Source: Polynucleobacter meluiroseus (GTDB lineage: Bacteria > Verrucomicrobiota > Verrucomicrobiia > Opitutales > UBA953). From it: DNA of 6,908 nt. Under the pieces are notes generated by a model. That model ran no database searches, was not told where the DNA came from, and saw only the letters and a list, made by a program, of their open reading frames with translations. Positions 5,087 through 6,908 of the stretch are shown here, one piece after another; the first letter of the stretch is position 1, and each line of letters begins with the position of its first letter. The stretch is from contig CALPIW020000083.1 of NCBI GenBank assembly GCA_943323725.2, positions 1 to 6,908 of the forward strand, read 5' to 3'. Position numbers and translations under genes: made by a program.

Positions 5087-5135
5087 GGGAGGAGGGGGGT
5101 GAGGATATAACCGCGGAAACGGACGAGGGTTCCGA

Positions 5136-6908
5136 TTATTCGTAGGTCAGTTGCGCGGACAGGACGCCTTCCTCGTCGGCGACGAAGCGGACCCAGTAGG
5201 CGTTCAGCCAGGATTCGAAGGCATGCGTGACTTCCGCCCCGGCCGGGACTTCGAAGGTGCGATAGGCGGAGGTCCGGCCGTCGCCGGCGACGTCGAGCAG
5301 CACCGACACCCGCACGGGCTTGGCGCCGTGGTTCGTCAGCTTGAGGGTCTTCTGGTCGTACCCGGTCATGAGATAGGGGTCGGAGGGCGTGCCTTTCTGG
5401 ACGGCGGTGTTCTTCCACGGGCCGCCGAAGCCGCGCGGCTTGCCGAGTTTCCAGAGGTCGTCGGCGGCGCCGACCCACACGGCGGCCTGGCCGTCATCGG
5501 AACGGATGACATGGCGGTCGTCCTTCGCGGCTTCGGGTGAGACGCCGCTGAGCACGAGCAGGCCGCGGTAGGAGCAGTAGTCATGCACGGCGGCGTCGCT
5601 CGTCGCGATCGGACGCATGCGGATGGCGCCCTTGGCGTTGAGCGCCGGGAGTTCGTAGAAGGTGCCGTGCGCCTGGAGCATGTCGCGCTCCGTGCAGACT
5701 TCGCGGGCCTTGCGCAACGCCGAGCGGCCGAGCAGACGGTCGTGCGCCGCGGAGGGCGAACGTGGCAGGCGCCAGCGGACGCCGCTTTCTTCGAAGATGA
5801 CGGAGGCGTCGTCGGCGGTGATGATGCCCGCCGGGATGGGCGTGTTCTTCTGCACGAAGGCGGCGACCTGCTGGTCCGACATCTTGGTCAGCTTGAGATC
5901 GGCGGAGAGTTCGTAGGCCGCGCTGACGGTGGTCTGGTCGGGCGTCACGGTCGCGGCCAGCACGGAGAGGGTGCGGAGGTTGCCGCCGCGCGTGAGCAGG
6001 AAGGCGCCCTGCGACGACGCGTCGCCGGCCTTGCTGAGTCCCTTGAAGAGCGCGCCGCGCTCGGTGACACGTTCATCCTTGGCGGCATACTGGAAGGTGA
6101 CGCTCGCCTTGGCGACGTCGCGGTCGGCCTTCGCGCGGATCCAGGCGCCGGCGACGGTCGCGGGGATCTCGACCCAGCGCGTGGTCTCGTCGGCCTTCAG
6201 GGCCACGTCAGCCCAGGTCTTCCATTGGCCGTCGCCGCGTTCGTCGATCTCCAGCGAGAAGGTGGTCGCGGCCGTGCCGTCGTGGCCGAGCAGGACCGCT
6301 CGCTTCGCGAATCCGGCGAGGAGGAAGGGGTCGGACGGGGCGCCGGCCTTGACCGGTTCATCGGCCCAGACGCTGCCGCGGCCGATGGCCGGACCGAGCT
6401 TGTCGGGCGCGTCGAGCGCCGTGAACCAGAGGTTGGACTGCGACTGGCCGGGACCGGCGAGCGCGCCTTTGGCGAGACGCTTGTTGAGGAATTCGGATTT
6501 AGCGGTGTCGTCGCAGCCGAAGACGAGGCGGTCCTGCCAGCGGGTAAAGTCGCCGATGACCTTGAGGTAGGCGGAGCGCGGCGCAATGCCCGCGGACTGC
6601 TTCGACGAGAAGTTCGCCGGGAATTTCCAGAAGAGGCCGTGCATCGTCATCAGGCGCGCGCCGTCTTCGCCGATGTCGCGGATGCGCGGCCACTCGGTGT
6701 TCCAGCCGTGCGCGCCGTCGTAAGAGTGGCTGCCCTTCGGCAGGCGGTAGCTCGTCCACTTGCCGTCTTCCATGACCATCAGGATGACGGAGCGGAAATC
6801 CCAGCCGACGGTCCAGATGGGATCCTTCGCCGGGTCGGCATTGCCGGTCAGGCCGCCGGGGCCGGTGACTTCGGTGAACTGGTTGCGGCGGATGAGCGAC
6901 CAGTTGCC
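5136..6908 (-). CDS. Large protein of unknown function with diverged internal duplication, 5' end beyond window
   Basis: The frame is open from the right edge to the TAA at 5136, 590 residues. The ATG at 6779 is internal: the 43 codons before it (GNWSLIRRNQFTEV...) continue the same protein without a stop, so the true start lies outside. I do not recognise a named family. The sequence is rich in beta-type, Trp/Gly/Asp-containing segments, has no membrane segment, and is probably secreted, though the signal peptide would be outside the window. Two related modules are visible, each with an R-L-P motif, then HG-x-F, a long middle, then SDP-[FY]-L followed by a beta-rich stretch ending in a TFQY/LTYE motif. 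They are separated by about 95 residues containing GGNLRTLSVLAATV. It may be related to PVC-group surface or sugar-binding proteins, but no catalytic motif is evident. It is co-directional with the LamG-like gene and may share its transcript and location. Confidence 0.85.
   Translation of the reverse strand, partial: GNWSLIRRNQFTEVTGPGGLTGNADPAKDPIWTVGWDFRSVILMVMEDGKWTSYRLPKGSHSYDGAHGWNTEWPRIRDIGEDGARLMTMHGLFWKFPANFSSKQSAGIAPRSAYLKVIGDFTRWQDRLVFGCDDTAKSEFLNKRLAKGALAGPGQSQSNLWFTALDAPDKLGPAIGRGSVWADEPVKAGAPSDPFLLAGFAKRAVLLGHDGTAATTFSLEIDERGDGQWKTWADVALKADETTRWVEIPATVAGAWIRAKADRDVAKASVTFQYAAKDERVTERGALFKGLSKAGDASSQGAFLLTRGGNLRTLSVLAATVTPDQTTVSAAYELSADLKLTKMSDQQVAAFVQKNTPIPAGIITADDASVIFEESGVRWRLPRSPSAAHDRLLGRSALRKAREVCTERDMLQAHGTFYELPALNAKGAIRMRPIATSDAAVHDYCSYRGLLVLSGVSPEAAKDDRHVIRSDDGQAAVWVGAADDLWKLGKPRGFGGPWKNTAVQKGTPSDPYLMTGYDQKTLKLTNHGAKPVRVSVLLDVAGDGRTSAYRTFEVPAGAEVTHAFESWLNAYWVRFVADEEGVLSAQLTYE
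5139..5804 (-). repeat. Internal protein repeat, copy 2
   Basis: Second copy: VRWRLPRSPSAAHD, RDMLQAHGTFYELP, YRGLLVLSGVSPE, GTPSDPYLMTGYDQKTLKL, then YWVRFVADEEGVLSAQLTYE at the very C-terminus. The strongest match to copy 1 is the last 95 or so residues, from G-[AT]-PSDP onward, which look like one beta-sandwich domain. Confidence 0.65.
6087..6788 (-). repeat. Internal protein repeat, copy 1
   Basis: This is the first copy of the duplicated module in the large unknown protein. Landmarks in order are SYRLPKGSHSYDG, RLMTMHGLFWKFP, RWQDRLVFGCDD, GAPSDPFLLAGFAKRAVLL, then WIRAKADRDVAKASVTFQYA. The equivalents in copy 2 (5139-5804) follow the same order. Boundaries are approximate, set by eye from the motif matches. 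Confidence 0.65.

Noticed and set aside
5114..5134. 5-bp inverted repeat CGGAA/TTCCG after the large unknown gene as a terminator
   Set aside because: The stem is short with an 11-base loop and no T run. It is too weak to call.
6779..6908. ATG at 6779 as the start of the large unknown protein
   Set aside because: The frame stays open upstream to the edge, and the upstream codons read as ordinary protein (for example NWSLIRRNQFTEV and DPIWTVGWDFRSV), so the start lies outside.
1..6908. boxA-like antitermination site (GCTCTTTAA-type) for the NusE–NusB fusion
   Set aside because: No such A/T-rich motif was seen on either strand. The target is expected in rRNA leaders, which are not in this window.
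1..6908. CRISPR arrays, tRNA/rRNA genes, insertion sequences
   Set aside because: No evenly spaced direct repeats, no cloverleaf or rRNA-like sequence, no transposase motifs and no terminal repeats were seen.

Overview
The window is a G+C-rich bacterial segment in which every gene I can support lies on the minus strand, so it reads from right to left. The ribB–ribH–nusB–ftsY–aroB block and the neighbouring secreted, domain-repeat proteins suggest the Verrucomicrobiota, perhaps the Opitutae. That placement rests on gene content and protein style, not on a marker gene.

Right part (6908 to 4337). A large protein of unknown function enters from beyond the window. It carries a diverged internal duplication and ends at 5136. 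After 49 bases comes a small exported protein with a LamG/DUF1080-like beta-sandwich and a Lys/Ala/Gly tail.

Middle (4336 to 2568). An 86-base leader with two perfect stem-loops precedes a RibB protein whose C-terminal GTP cyclohydrolase II domain has lost its zinc cysteines (RibBX type). A 69-base gap with two more inverted repeats leads to ribH (lumazine synthase). The two enzymes make successive contributions to riboflavin: RibB supplies the four-carbon unit and RibH joins it to the pyrimidine.

Left part (2564 to 1). Three bases after ribH comes the most unusual gene of the window: one uninterrupted frame encoding a ribosomal protein S10 (NusE)-like domain, a Pro/Ala linker and a complete NusB. 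S10 and NusB are normally separate proteins that pair on boxA RNA during antitermination, so this looks like a built-in NusE–NusB heterodimer. The S10 part has lost about ten residues of the loop that anchors S10 in the ribosome. Three bases later ftsY (signal recognition particle receptor) begins. After a 42-base gap with a hairpin comes aroB (3-dehydroquinate synthase), which runs off the left edge.

The TGA-NNN-ATG junctions make ribH, nusB and ftsY almost certainly one transcript with coupled translation. ribB is the likely first gene of that operon and aroB its possible continuation. I saw no RNA genes, mobile elements, CRISPR arrays, FMN riboswitch or plus-strand genes.
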